NCBI RefSeq assembly: GCF_910592395.1
Contig: NC_088319.1
Location: 15,750,001-15,814,000 of the forward strand
Direction: 5' to 3'
Length of the DNA: 64,000 bases
From: Lineus longissimus
Lineage: Eukaryota; Nemertea; Pilidiophora; Heteronemertea; Lineidae
This document shows, in pieces, positions 1-12,600 of the stretch. Made by a program: the position numbers and the translations under genes. Under the pieces are notes generated by a model, which worked only from the letters and a program-made list of their open reading frames with translations, was not told the origin of the DNA and searched no databases. Each line of letters opens with the position of its first letter. Within the stretch, counting starts at the first letter, position 1.

Positions 1-239
1 CCAACTTCCACCCTAATACGGTACAATAAGTTACCATTTGATGGGAATGGGACAATGCCCTCACTGTGTATGGAGTCATAGGGATAAGAAGACATTATTC
101 ATTAGTGTTGGTACAAGTGATTTTGCCCAAAAAGCATGCGCATTCAAAAAACAAAATATGCAAGGTATCACGTACATGACCATGACGACGTGCAGAAAGT
201 GCACTGGCCAGTGCATACCCTATGGCTATGTACTAGTAA

Positions 240-352
240 ACATGGTAGGCCTAAACATGAACAACATCATTATTCATCGGCAGTTCATTTTACTCCGAGC
301 TTTTCCTGAAACATATAGCCATGATGATTACTGCAGATTAGGCCTACCATGT
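240..352. repeat. 15-bp inverted repeat flanking 83 bp
   Basis: ACATGGTAGGCCTAA at 240-254 is the exact complement of TTAGGCCTACCATGT at 338-352. It may be a very short foldback remnant. An open frame across 38-445 is not coding-like. Confidence 0.7.
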
Positions 353-772
353 ACCATGACCAATAACAGCACTAGATCATGTGGATGTCAACAAGTTCAC
401 ATGAACCGTATAATCCCGCATAGCGCATGTGGGGCATGCATCTAAACCAAAGCCCCAAAATCACTTGTTTTGGTCTATTTCAGTTTCACTTGTGTTTCCC
501 CCGTCTCCCAGTCCATAATACATTTACAGTTTACAATCCCCGATCATGGCCCAACAAAAGGTCATCGGTTGACTAAAGGAACACAACTGTTCAATGGATT
601 TATAGTTGAATGCGATCAAACTACGTCTTTTCAATCGTGGATTGTAAATTTAACCCCATGGGCCTAGGGAAGGCCCTATAACAATACTTTCGACACAGTT
701 ATTATCTCCGGTGCCTCCACCATGTTACACACAGTGCTCACTGCTGATTCTAAAATGCGCCACCTAGTCAAA

Positions 773-1299
773 ACAGGACATATGTTCTTCTAGGAATAGA
801 TCTCTTTCCAATATTTCGTCATTCCACTATCGTCATCACCTCATCATACTTTCATTGACATTACAGGCACACATCCACAGAGCACTCTTCAAATCATCTA
901 CACAGTGGTTATCCAACTAGGATTATAAAGGTAATTTCTTAGCCCCGCACAGTGGGTTTCAGTCTTGATAAAGGGGCACTATTGCTAGCAGCTAGGTAGG
1001 CAAGATAAAGTTAGACGAAGTAGCCGATAGGGGTCTCTCACCCCTCAAAGTCGGTCACAACTATTCAAGCTTGTAAGGAATACATGCAGCGCTGACTCTA
1101 ACAAGACCCAATGGGAATGTCGCACAGTCATCTGTCAAAAACAAGACCTATGTTGCAGTATGATCTCTTGCCAATATTTAATAATTGCACTATCGTCATC
1201 ACCTCATCATACTTCATTGACATTACAGGCACACATTGACATTGACCACTGTTGCAGTCAACGACACAGTCGCTATCCAAGTAGCATTATAGAGGTAAT
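773..1299. repeat. Direct duplication, copies at 773-937 and 1138-1299
   Basis: Both copies share CACTATCGTCATCACCTCAT, ATTGACATTACAGGCACACA and a trailing block TTATA(A/G)AGGTAATT. The offset is about 363 bp and similarity is roughly 80 percent by eye. It is part of a larger repeat complex that also includes the next two entries. Confidence 0.75.
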
Positions 1300-2252
1300 T
1301 ATCATTATCATACCTCATTAGCATGTGAACCAATCACGTCGCGTCCTTTGCGATCACGGCAAAGCCTCATGGAATAATGTCTTTCACCGTTGAATAATTT
1401 TTCATATTCCATGCCTACAAGTACAACTTCAATTTCTTCATATTCCATGGCTAGAAGTTCAATACTAATATAATATCCAAGATAAAGTTACAAGAAGTAG
1501 TCAATAGGGGTCTCTCACCTCTCACTGTATGTCCACACTATTCACGCTTGTACGAGGAATACATTCAATGCTGAATCTAACAACACCCAGTGCCCTTACT
1601 CTGTATATTAGTCACTGGAAGATGGCCCATTTCACTCCTTGCTTCTACTTCGCCTATAGTCTCATTGCAAACGCCTCAGTTCTATGATATCACATTCACT
1701 TTCAGCTGTCATGCAACGCAACAACTGTGCTATCTGCCATCGCACATCAACGAAGAAGTGCAGCCGCCCACATTCCACCTCACGTCTGTCCGACCAGCTG
1801 CAATCCTCGAGGACGCCCCACTGTACCACGATTTCACTACGATGTTTGACAAGAAGGAGCAGTGCGCGAGATAGGCTAATGAGCAGACTTCCCTCGCTTG
1901 AGTTTCGGAAGAATGTTCCATATCGCGCTAAGCTGACCACTGCTGACCATGACAGGCGTGCATTGGACTGGTACAGGTTGGAACTTAACATTGAATATGC
2001 TGGTGGTGACGCTTTCTGATGAGAAGTTGGTCGTGACTGATGCAGTATCCTTGGACTTGTCCACAGCATCGTTCAATCATTGCTCTCTGAGCTGCCTTGA
2101 TTCTGTACTTACCCAAATACTAAGACCAAATGCCTGTTGACTGTGCTTTAAGAGCGACTGGCGCCATGCCTAGAGATATGACTGACCCCTATTGGCAAAT
2201 TTGTATGACTTTATCTTGCCTACCTAGCTGCTGCCTATAGTCTCCCTTTAAC
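1001..2252. repeat. Repeat complex with direct and inverted copies, possible DNA transposon remnant
   Basis: The block CAAGATAAAGTT...GATAGGGGTCTCTCACC occurs at 1001-1115 and again at 1478-1596. An inverted relative occurs at 2185-2252 (CCCCTATTGG, TTTATCTTGCCTACCTAGCT). The left flank AGCAGCTAGGTAGGCAAGAT is the complement of the right one. This puts a ~1.2 kb segment between inverted ends. The interior (1680-2080) is open in several frames but matches nothing I recognise. Confidence 0.5.
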
Positions 2253-2529
2253 TGCGGAACACTTCAAAGTCGATAAAATGCCATGTTCCACCTTTTAATG
2301 TGTTCAGACCGCCATTTTCAAAATAATCAAGTCAGGACACTGCCTTCTAGTCTCATAATAAATTTTGCTTTCCTCAATAATAACATTTCTTCTTCTTCAA
2401 TGCTTTCATCATTCCAAACTTCTCCTCCACTGACTTTTACAGGGGTACAGTCATGGCAATCAAAACCCAAATACTGAGACCAAATGCCTGTTGACTGTGC
2501 TTTAAGAGAGACTGGCGCCATGCCTAGTC
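2111..2529. repeat. 63-bp direct duplication, copies at 2111-2173 and 2464-2526
   Basis: Both copies run from ACCCAAATACT(A/G)AGACC to GACTGGCGCCATGCCTAG with two differences. The second copy continues directly into the complementary arm of a perfect hairpin. Confidence 0.85.
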
Positions 2530-2550
2530 TCTCTTAAAGCACAGTCAACA
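2489..2550. repeat. Perfect 25-bp inverted repeat (hairpin)
   Basis: Arm 2489-2513 (TGTTGACTGTGCTTTAAGAG...) is exactly complementary to 2526-2550 across a 12-nt loop GGCGCCATGCCT. The left arm belongs to the duplicated 63-bp block; the right arm therefore arose by an inverted re-copying of it. Confidence 0.9.
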
Positions 2551-2712
2551 GACACCAACCCCCTCAGACTCAGAAACCACAAACGCCCAACCCTTCCTGC
2601 TACCTTAATACTTCTGGTTAAAAACTTTGCGATCTCGGAGCCTTGTATGTCAGTTTGGCTTGGCGTCAATAACAACACTAGCTACATGTGTTTCTAAAAG
2701 GCAATTACACCC

Positions 2713-2783
2713 GATAGAATATATCAGATTAGATCAGATCAAATTAAGTTAGATGAGATTAGATTAGATTAGATTATAGATTA
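2713..2783. repeat. (GATTA)n-like microsatellite
   Basis: An imperfect run of GATTA/GATCA pentamers, most regular at about 2753-2776 (GATTAGATTAGATTAGATTA). Confidence 0.8.
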
Positions 2784-3027
2784 CTAGTAGCGAAACGCGT
2801 AGCTGTGCGAGAATTATGATGTATTTGGATGACACCGGAGATGATATGTACTGAGAACGCGAAAGCAAAGACGGTGCAAAGACTGACTCTCGGACTGCTG
2901 AAAGGAAAATGAGCCGGGAGTTGTTAGGATTGTGCCGCCGCAATCGATTGTATCGTGCCAAGAGGAGTGGTGCACCGCGGTGGGAGCATCCTGTCTCGTT
3001 ATGATGTGGCGGTTTCGGTAATCCTGC

Positions 3028-3037
3028 TCTCGCGAGA
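3028..3037. promoter_or_regulatory. TCTCGCGAGA palindrome, possible core promoter element
   Basis: A perfect TCTCGCGAGA palindrome lies in a locally GC-richer stretch (about 2790-3120). This motif is a known bidirectional core-promoter element in animals. An ATG at 3124-3126 in the context TTTTTATGGCGG opens MADSDVTVVVVLHRAS and ends after 27 codons unless spliced. The motif itself is seen directly; promoter function is inferred. Confidence 0.3.
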
Positions 3038-3159
3038 TTCTTAGCCATTGTTGGCAAACGATGACGTTACTTGCGAGCTCTCTTGATTCCTGTTGGCAAT
3101 GTCGTCTGCCTTGTTTTCTTTTTATGGCGGATTCGGATGTCACTGTCGTAGTTGTATTA

Positions 3160-6100
3160 CATAGAGCGTCTATACAGTATTTCTCTAATTATTTCCCAGT
3201 TATGTGATCCTCTCAGAATTGGAGAGCGGGCGCAGTGCATTCTGCAGTCACAGTTTGTCAACCACTACAAGAGAAAATCTTGCAGGAAAATCAAAATATG
3301 CAGACAGGCGGAACTTACCGTGTCAGCTTTTATGATAAGCAGCGCATGCGCAATATGACTTACCCATAGACACAGAAATATGATAAGTTTGGAAAATTAA
3401 ATTTCTAGCTATCGGTTATTTCAATATCGGGGACATTTCAATATCCCTGGAGACTACGATAACAACATACTATCATTTAGAACCGAGTTCTTTTCTTCAG
3501 GCAATGCGACTCAATTACATTCGGATCGTAGACGTAACACTCTTTTCTGCTGTCGGCTTCCGATTGGGTCGGGTGAATACTACCCGTTGCAATGGTTATT
3601 TCCCGAGATAACCTACCCCTGTCTTCCGCAATTCTATGATCTAGGTCCAATCAATGTGCCCAATAAACGAAAATTATACCTCAGACCAAGGTTCCGCTTC
3701 GTGGCTAACAACCACATTGCACCCAGAAGGAAACGGATCTAGTGTTGCTTCTAAATTGACATTGGCCGCAATAAGTCAATAAGATCATTGATAGCTTGGG
3801 CAATGTCCTCATAAACATCTGAATATACCGAGGTGACCAAAATGGCTGTATCACATGGCCATGCTGTCATTAATTTAGTACAGCGGTGGAGCGACCGTAT
3901 TATATTCCATCTCAGGGCAATCTATTGATAATTCCCAAAGAAATGGTGTATACCGGGGTAAGAAGATAACGGCCATGGTGGCCGCCTCAATGGCGAAACT
4001 TGGTAAATGACCACCATCACACTTCCGAAGGTGGACACTCAAGCAAAGAGATAAGTCTTCAGCAGTCCTTGTAACCAATAACAAGTTATAAGTTCTTGCT
4101 CTGACATTCATAGTATGAACTAAGCGTTCTTTTTTTGGAAGACCCTGTGTACCTTAATCGGATCTCGCAGATTATGCCCCCAACAACGTATCGATTTCAC
4201 CCGTTAAGAATGCCACTTTCCCTGGGAAGTTCATGCCCCAAACACATATCGTTTTTATCTTAATTTCAACATAAGGCTTTACATGAAACCCTCCGAAACA
4301 TGAAATTCGTGTGAAATAAACAATGAAGACATGGACGAAGCAAAAGAATAAGAACATGCCTAAAACCCAATTTTCGTTAAGTATACTCTCTAGCTACGTG
4401 TCCTGAAGATCTATCATTGGCAGACGGATCACAAGTGACCTTTACCATTTTCAGATACATGCCAGTGTAACGTTTTTGGGTGTACTCCATAGCTCAGTGT
4501 TCGTTGAAACAATTCCCGTCCCAATGAGGCTACAGAGAAACGAGTCTGTTTTTGAGCGTTAGGCCCAAACATTGAGAAGAAGCACTGATAAATGTGTACA
4601 CTTAGAGACATTGCACTGCTATAGCAGTCGAAAATGACCGCTTGTATACACCTTTCCAGAAATGGGGCGCTGAGTGTCCGAAATAGTGATGTCATAAGGG
4701 GAAACTAGGCCTTATGGTGGAAGGACAAAGGAGATAGTCATGGTTGACCAACACACTTGAATGCCTTTGATGACGGACAAGGGGGAAAAAATTAGTTCCA
4801 ATGCAAGCCACCAATTTCGGGAAGCATGTATACAAAGAGCGTCTGGTCCTAATGCAGTCTGGTGTATGTTCCTTAAAGGACCATGGCCGCATTACATATA
4901 CATCAGCGATGAAAAGTGCATGATAGATAACGTCGTTCCCCGTCGTTCAAACGTTTTCATACGGTTCTCGGTAAATGTAAGTCACCTGACGAGTAGCATG
5001 TGAACTTGGGAGTCTTTGGTTCTCACACCTCAAGCACTAGCCCTCAACTCCCTACATTTATCGATATAAACAGTATTGGTTCAGTCATTGAATGTCTGAT
5101 TAAAAGCACTGACTTTCATTGTCAAATGTATAGCTATCAAAATCATCTCCTGCGCCCAGGTCATTAAGCGTCGATCTATCTAATTGAATGCTCGGGGCGC
5201 TGTAAATCAAATGTAGAATAAGGGCGCAGATATCGTCATCACGATATCAAGGGAAACAACATTAGCAGTAATGAAAGACTCAAATATATCGACAGTAAAT
5301 TGAATGATATGATGTTGATGGCAGTGGTACTGATATATATCATCAGGGATCGCGGAGTTAATAGTCTGATAGCTAGGTTATGGTGTAATGGTTCAGACGA
5401 GTACTCGGAACCCATATGCTGTTACCACGGTAGAGAGGGTATCGATGTACCTTTGCAATGCAACCGAAACAGGCCCTCCCATTAATAGTGTCGCAGGGGT
5501 ACAATCGGATAAAAATAATAAACGCGGGCGTTACGCCCCTCAAAATGAACTAATATTTTGTAGGTTTCTTTTGTGTCGTCATTTCCTCTCCAGGTAAGCA
5601 CGTAGTTGCCTTAGCCAAACCGTTACCTTTAGCAACCGTACGATTAAAATAACGAAGTGAATTTACGTGAATTGTAGATTATGAAGTGAAGCTCCGAGAA
5701 TTTAAGGAACTGGTGAATGTTTTCGTAGCAACATCTGAAGAAAGATATGTGATTATCTCAAGGAATGTCGGAGGCAATATTCGCACACCTTTAAAGCATG
5801 CTGAGCCGTATACACGAGGCAATTTGCATATTGTCGAGAATTTATGAGCCAATTTTGCTTGTCTTGCCATCTTATTTCCCAAGCAGCTGGAGGTTCATGA
5901 CATCTTTACTTTATCAGTCTGGTGGTTATGACAGTGCCCCAGGGAAGGCTGACGTAGCGTCCGTCAGCAAGTCGAGAGAGATCTAAATTGTGGCACTCAG
6001 GGGGGTCCAGTTCTTCCATTGACTGAAGGCAAACCAGATTATATTATAATAAAACATTAATAAACATCACGACTGTGACAGAGGAATGATTCTGTACGGG

Positions 6101-7960
6101 CTTTACTAAAATAAAGGAATAAAGGTTTTTGAACTTTTGAATAACCTTTACTGCTTTTACGTCCAACAGCTGCACTCCGCAGAGGGTCTTCAATCAGAAT
6201 AAGGGTTTTTCTTTTACGCATAATATAAACAAATAATTTTAACCTAGAATCAAATTCGACCCGATACCAAATGCATACATTAAGTTCGCCTTGACTGCTG
6301 AAACTAAAAAACGAATAGGAAAATTTCAATCAAAGTCTGATGAAATATTCAACACTATCGAGGGCCTCCCGTCGTAACACAACCAGTTCCGTGTAATATC
6401 AACTGAACCTTGCGTTTGTTCTTCCCGCAGCAGACTTTTTTTCTGGAATATCCATTAAGGATTACATCGTCGAACAAGATTTCTACATTTTCATTTCATT
6501 TTTTGAATTTTTTTCGAGAAACATCTGTTCTATAATTTAGCACAGTGCGATATTTCTTACCTGGCACGATTCATTTCAATTTTGTTCAAAATATAGATAA
6601 CTGTTTAATGTTTTTCTTTATTGTTTTGGTTATTATCACGAAATAAGAAATAACCTGAGTTAAACTTTGAGAATATAAACTGAAACTATTCTTGTAATTT
6701 CAATTCCTTTTCAGATGCATGTATCAAAGATAAAAGTTAAAATTAAAGTTTTGGGTTAGTTTATAGTCTGATATCAACTGCGATATTGGTTTAATCATCC
6801 GGCTTTACACTTTATAACCCCGGTCTGTCCTAAAGCCTTTCAGTAGACCGCAGATGAGCTACTCAACCAGCGCTACAAGATTCCATTTTTATGCCTTCCA
6901 AGAGCTTGTCTTTTGGGTTCATCGACATCTCCAGTGTTTGACTTGTTCATGGCTTTTCTGTCATGAATTATCAGCAGGCAACCTTGACCTCCTACTAGCA
7001 ACCAAAATTGACCCGCACACATCACAGAATAACTATGGCAATAAAGTCATGGAATCGAGCGTCTATCCCGCGTCTCCTCTTAATGATTGCTAGGAGCACT
7101 TCGGGGGACAGACGGATGATATGTTGCTATACAGACATCATAAAAGGTTACTATAAGGGAATGGATAACCGGTTTGGTAAGCGGACAATTGGTGAACAGG
7201 TTGACCTTTACGGAATAGACTTTGAGAGTTTATATTGCAGGGAGATTACACCGAACCTTATCAACGATTACTCTACCCTCGGCTATAAGCCGTCGTTTCA
7301 ATCAAGTTTGTCCGATGACTAACCCCGAGACAATTACATTCACTCAGTAACACCAATGCCAAGACTTTATAAATGCATCGAAAGCTTCACATTCGCAAGT
7401 AAAAATTCGTTCTCCTTTTAAGTCTTCCACTGCCAAAGTCTGCAGCTCCACTGACAGCCCTGTTACCTTACCAAAAAAGACGGCGAGCGCTACAACAAAT
7501 CAAGGATGTATGAAAAGCCACTGTAATGTTCCTGGTCTCATGCTTTGACATTAAAACTGTTAAAAATACACGCCGGAAGTCATCCAACGATTTGTGGCAC
7601 TGTCGACTTTGTAGACATCATCGTCATTTCTTCTTAACATCAAAACAGAGAAAGGGAACGTCTTTCTTTCTTTTATATGTTTGTTCCTTCCAACACACTC
7701 GCTTGGTTGTTGATAACTCCTTTGAAAACATCGATCAAAGCTGGTCTTATTGAACACTTTGAACAGAGATTTGGTAAATGTCAAGCTATCGTGATAGGGC
7801 TTTAATCATGCCATCACAATTATGTTTTATGGCATCCTTTGTATCGGCAATACTTTGAATACAAACATCAAGGAACCAATGCAGGTGAACGATAAAGAAC
7901 AAGACCAATATGAGACTGGTATAGCACTGGCCTTCCACCAGTGGCATATCAAACCCTCGT
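3160..7960. other. No recognisable gene
   Basis: AT-rich, with ORFs under about 105 codons in all frames and no family motif, splice-consistent exon pair or strong repeat. The longest plus-strand frame (7008-7322) has ordinary composition and no recognised motif. Confidence 0.5.
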
Positions 7961-8061
7961 CGCGTGAACCTTCAGGCTGCAGTATCTCAAGACTACTTCA
8001 AAAAGCTCAAAATCATAAAACAAAGAATGTGGTCCGCAGCTCTTCGTAACAGTAAAGAAAC

Positions 8062-8457
8062 TTGGTTAAAGTCAAAGAACAGTTGCGTGCATTCTCAACC
8101 CAGCCGCAACTTGACACTGTTTTGGCTTCGCAGAACAAAGATATAGTTGCTATGACGGATAAAAAGAGCGAAACAAAAACTTCAACAAGAACGACACGAT
8201 GTTGGAATTTTTCAAGGAATGGTCATGCGGGAGTTTATCCGGTACAGAATATCAAACAAGCGCGTTCGAACAATTACCATGTACCCACGAGGCGGTTTCT
8301 TGTTGACATCAGTGGGAAAGAAAGACGAAAGGCCCAGTTGGAGTCATTTGAGACTAAAATTGAGATCGCCAACGCTGTGAGCAGGATAGTCTACAAAGCA
8401 CTCTTGGCACTATCGGCACGGCGGATTCTTCTTCGAAAAGCACGAAATGCTTTTTGA
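8062..8457 (+). pseudogene. Decayed retrotransposon Gag-like fragment with degenerate zinc knuckle
   Basis: The open frame contains CWNFSRNGHAGVYPVQN at about 8200-8250, which resembles the CCHC zinc knuckle of LTR-retrotransposon Gag with the second and last cysteines replaced by Phe and Tyr. It is followed by a stretch resembling a second degraded knuckle ending NNYHV. Upstream (7964-8060), a different frame holds charged residues that could be the preceding Gag region after a frameshift. No protease, reverse transcriptase or LTR is visible nearby. With the metal ligands lost, it cannot be a functional nucleic-acid-binding domain. A chance resemblance is possible. Confidence 0.35.
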
Positions 8458-8459
8458 CA

Positions 8460-9215
8460 TAGCTTTTTGAAGAATCAGAATCTCACGCTTACTCAATATC
8501 ACGGCACGGCACGTTCTGTGAGTGTCATAGAACTAGTCCCATTCGTTTTTTGTTCGTAGTTCATTTTGATCATCGATTCATATCTTCTTTGTACGAATCG
8601 AAAGTAGCAAAAATGTAATGAACATTTGAGGACACTCTAGATTCATTCAAATATTTTTCGAAAATGCGTTGCTCTCATCAACATGTTCTCAAGCGTGCAT
8701 TTAGTGTTAATGCCAATATGGCAAGATTTCAACCTCCCTCTACAATATGCGTGCTGAAGAGTCGAAACCATAGCAGTAACCGATATCCATTTTCCCAAGC
8801 ACATGACGTATAATTAATTTCTCCGTCTAGCTTGGCAAACTGCACTGAAGCCATTGGTACGAGTAGGTGTGTCTGCACTCTTATCCGCCTTAGAAGAGTC
8901 ATTTTCAGGAAATGTGTCTATTAGCAATCTACATCTATACCCGAAAGAGCTTTTTCTCTTATTCGCTACTATAAGCTGTGATATTAGTCGTTCCTGGTGA
9001 AACTGTCATTTATGCACTTCAGTCAACAGCTTAACCTGTCTCGGTTCTCGAAAGCTTCACCATCATGGTAAGCCTTTGGAATGCTTCCCTGTGTTAGTTC
9101 GGCAGGCGATCCAAAGATCTGCTATTGGAGGATGAGAGTTCCAAAGATCCCTTCCTATAGTAAAGGGGAAATCGATGCCACTACAAGTCCTCCCATGTTT
9201 CTACCCGAAACTCTG
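8460..9215. other. No recognisable gene
   Basis: Non-coding sequence between the Gag-like remnant and the tandem repeats. The only local structure seen is a loose inverted match near 8430-8480 (TTCTTCGAAAAGC / GCTTTTTGAAGAA). Confidence 0.45.
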
Positions 9216-9216
9216 G

Positions 9217-9690
9217 TCACTGTCTCTGATGACACTATCAACAGCAGGTACCGCGTACACTCCATCACCGAGAAAGGGCAGACCACATAACAAGCTGGAG
9301 CCTATTGAGATATCAATCACATCACCTGTCATTTATTCACCAAACACTGTCGACCATTCTAATCTGATGACAATATCAGCAGCAGAGTCCACTTACACCC
9401 GTTCACCTAGAGAGCGTAGACCCCTATTTCCGTGACTGGTGACCGCTGAGATATAACTCAGCTGTGCGCGAAACACCATAGTCATTCTCTCGTATCTGAT
9501 GACACTATCAGCAGCTGATTTTACTTACAACCGGTCATCCATACGACCGTTCATATAATCAATTTACGGATTAACAGGCGAAGGTTGGGATATCAGCACA
9601 TGCTAGTCATTCCCTTACAATAGTCACTGTGTCTGATCAGATGACAGAATCCGACAAAGATTCCACTTAACCCGGACACTCAGAGAACTC
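9217..9690. repeat. Four diverged tandem repeats, period ~135 bp
   Basis: The core TCTGATGACACTATCA occurs at 9225, 9363 and 9495, with a decayed copy near 9631, each followed by a CAGCAG/CCACTTACACCCG-like block and often ACTC/GAGA. Offsets are about 138, 132 and 136 bp. Open frames across the first two copies reflect the repeat rather than a recognisable protein. Confidence 0.7.
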
Positions 9691-9699
9691 CCTCGGTGA

Positions 9700-12600
9700 A
9701 TAGGTAGCAGGCCTAATGGAGAAACCGTGAGATGGACACCTGTTGTTAGCTCGCCAAACAATGATAGTAGTAACTCATTGTATCTTACAGTCTTGAGAAC
9801 AGGAAGATGCCGTGTCGATCAAGATGAACAATTTCAGAAAGAAAAAAGTATCTTCCAGTCTTGTTGGCCCAAACGTCTTCAATCTATTCAAATAACAAAA
9901 TGCCTTGGCCATACAAATGTAGTTTCCTTTTGCAAATTAGAACCGTTGGGCTCCGCGAGTGTGCAAAGAATAATATCAAATCCAAGAACTTAGAAAAGAG
10001 CATTTTCTCTAAAATCCAATGAGGAATTCTAGCCGAAACCTCCGTCCAGCACTGACCTTAATCAGTCGGTTCAGATCCACCTCGGAAGAGACGCTTTGAA
10101 TGTCACGATGGAAAGATGATATACCTTTTTGTAGAGGGGCACATTCTCTCGTTCATGTTCCACTTTGAAGATAGCATACCGATACCGTCTACAATAATGG
10201 TCGAGCTGGGAATTCATCCCTTACATCCAAGGACAAATGGCTGTCCTGGCCTCATTTCTACCAAGATGGCGGAGATATTCAACCCGTCGCTCATATTGCG
10301 ATTATATTGACAGACTGGCAAAAGTAACATAATACAAGAACTTAAAAAAGTACCTCGCATGCAATGCTAAGCGCCATTTAAGCCAGAGAAACTTACCGAT
10401 ATCGCGTATCATTCAATTCCCGATTTTTAAAATGTAAAGCAATGAATACGCCAGGGACTTTTTAGTCAAGTCTGATGCGAACGAATGTAGCTATTTTAGG
10501 ACAAGTTAAAAGCGTGATGGTATAGATGTACTTTAAGCTGGATCAATCAGATGACGACGAACAAAACAAAAGTTACATCTGCGAACTGATTGTAAAGGAG
10601 CCACCTTATGGAAAACCAGTCAACTCAGCCAACAACTATTTCTTTCGCGATCTACATTTTCGAGAATCTCAGCTAATCTGACCGAATGACACAGATATGC
10701 AACTGAAAAATCTAGAAAGCCAATTACCGGTACTAGCTTTCCAGCCTTTGCATGCAACCTCATCTGTTGCTTCCCGGAAGCAGAGACCTGGTCCTTCCAA
10801 GAACAGTTTGCGCTATTGATTCCTTGACAACAGATGTTTGCTCAACAACGCGATTAATCGTGACAGGCAATCATAAAACTTTAAAAAATTAACTTCCCTT
10901 GTTCGGTAAATCAATTCCATTTCTGCAGAAAATAATTGGAATCAAATTATTATTTCTTTTTGTTTATTGAGTGGAACTGAAACATTGATCAAATTCTGAA
11001 GACTTTGAATTGGGTGTGGCGCCATCATCAAAACTCAAAAGCTTATAACCTTGTGAAAAATGACTTAATGCTGCGCAGCACGGTTTGTTTTATAGAAAGG
11101 ATATTATATATTATCATTATGAAATTTCATTTTGGCAAATTTGCAATGATTGTTTGGGAAGCTTTGACCTAAAATAGTGGCAATTTAGCTTTCGATTTTA
11201 TTTTTCAGATCTCTCAGTTAATATCTTTTAATGAAGCTTGTTTGGAGTCAGATAAGAGCTGTTTCCTGAATGGAAGATAATGATGTATTAAAGCAGGTTT
11301 GGTATTTAAGTTTGAAAAAATTGCCTTGATATGACAACCACAACCATAGAGCTTATGATGGCAGCTAATAGGCCTACCAGTGGAATTGACATTTCCTGTT
11401 AAGATCTCTACTCTAATCTTTTTAGAACAAGCGTACTTTGTGTACCGCCTTGGGAGCAATTTCAACAAGAAACGCGTTTAAGTGTCCATCCATGAAGAGA
11501 CCATGCAAAATCTGCGAAGAGTGATACATGACACAACGCTACCTCTTTCTAATCTTATTATTCAAGGCACTTCAGCCAAGAGTAATAACAGCAAGATCGC
11601 CGTATGCGCAAAAAAGCCCCGAGTGTGTGTCTCTACAGGCTGTCACAGAAGAGTGGGTGTGCTTCACCGCCTTCTGAAGCTTCCTGTTACTCGTGTTGAC
11701 CGATACACTTTTCTCATTACAGCTATCTTATAACCCCAAAGGGGACGCATGGAAAATGAGCTTGACATCCTCACATTTTTAACTCGATAAACCAACTTTT
11801 ATCTCCCCGGAGTAACGTCATATTCGTACTTGTGAGCACATAATGGAAGTCTAAGCACAGTGTCATCAAAGATGGATGATTAAAACATGCTGATGGATTT
11901 AGATAAAGGGAAAGAAATGATACGTGGATTGGCTAAAAAGGTGCTGGCATTACTCAGCGTTTCAACGATCATGATGAGAGCTAATGATGACGGCGGAGAC
12001 AAAATGTGGATTCAGTCACTAAAAAACATTCTACTCAAGTCCAATTCATATAACATTGTGCCAAAAATATATAAGGCGGATTCATATATTTTCGATTGCT
12101 CCGTATATTTGTAAGTTCTGGTAGTGATTGGTCTTACTAGAAGAGAGTCGATTGATTATAAGTGATTTTACATATGCCTACACTCTCAGAAAACCCTTTT
12201 ACGACATGAATATGCAGCCCGCGGAGGCTTTTCCGTAAAATGAAAAACTGGAGGTCCATCAGAATCTGAAAAACCATTGGATTCCTTTTCATTTCACCGA
12301 ACATCACCAAAGGTAGTTCGATCTGACCACAGCAATCAGCGCTCGCTGAGATGACCCCCTGATAATATGACAACCCTCCCTCCTTATTCCTCATTCAGTC
12401 TTCCTCACGTTAGCTTTGGTAGCGATCTCAGGTAAGCCCGACAGGATATGGGTATAATGGAAAAGTCAAGTGAGATTACTTGTGTCTGATGATGCACGAA
12501 ATTATCCATCAAATTCTCGTTTCACTTATTAGATAGTTTGCCTGGTCATTGTGGTGCGAAGACGTATGAGGGCCACGTTCGTTTGTTCAAAATCTGAGAT

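Noticed and set aside
38-445. 135-codon plus-strand ORF
   Set aside because: No domain, odd Met/Cys/His-rich composition, and it overlaps an inverted repeat at 240-352; likely chance.
1662-2140. Several overlapping ORFs on both strands
   Set aside because: Open in many frames at once and inside a repeat complex; no frame shows a family motif.
10263-10310. AAGATGGCGGA start MAEIFNPSLILRLY
   Set aside because: Stops after 14 codons with no good donor; the context alone is insufficient.
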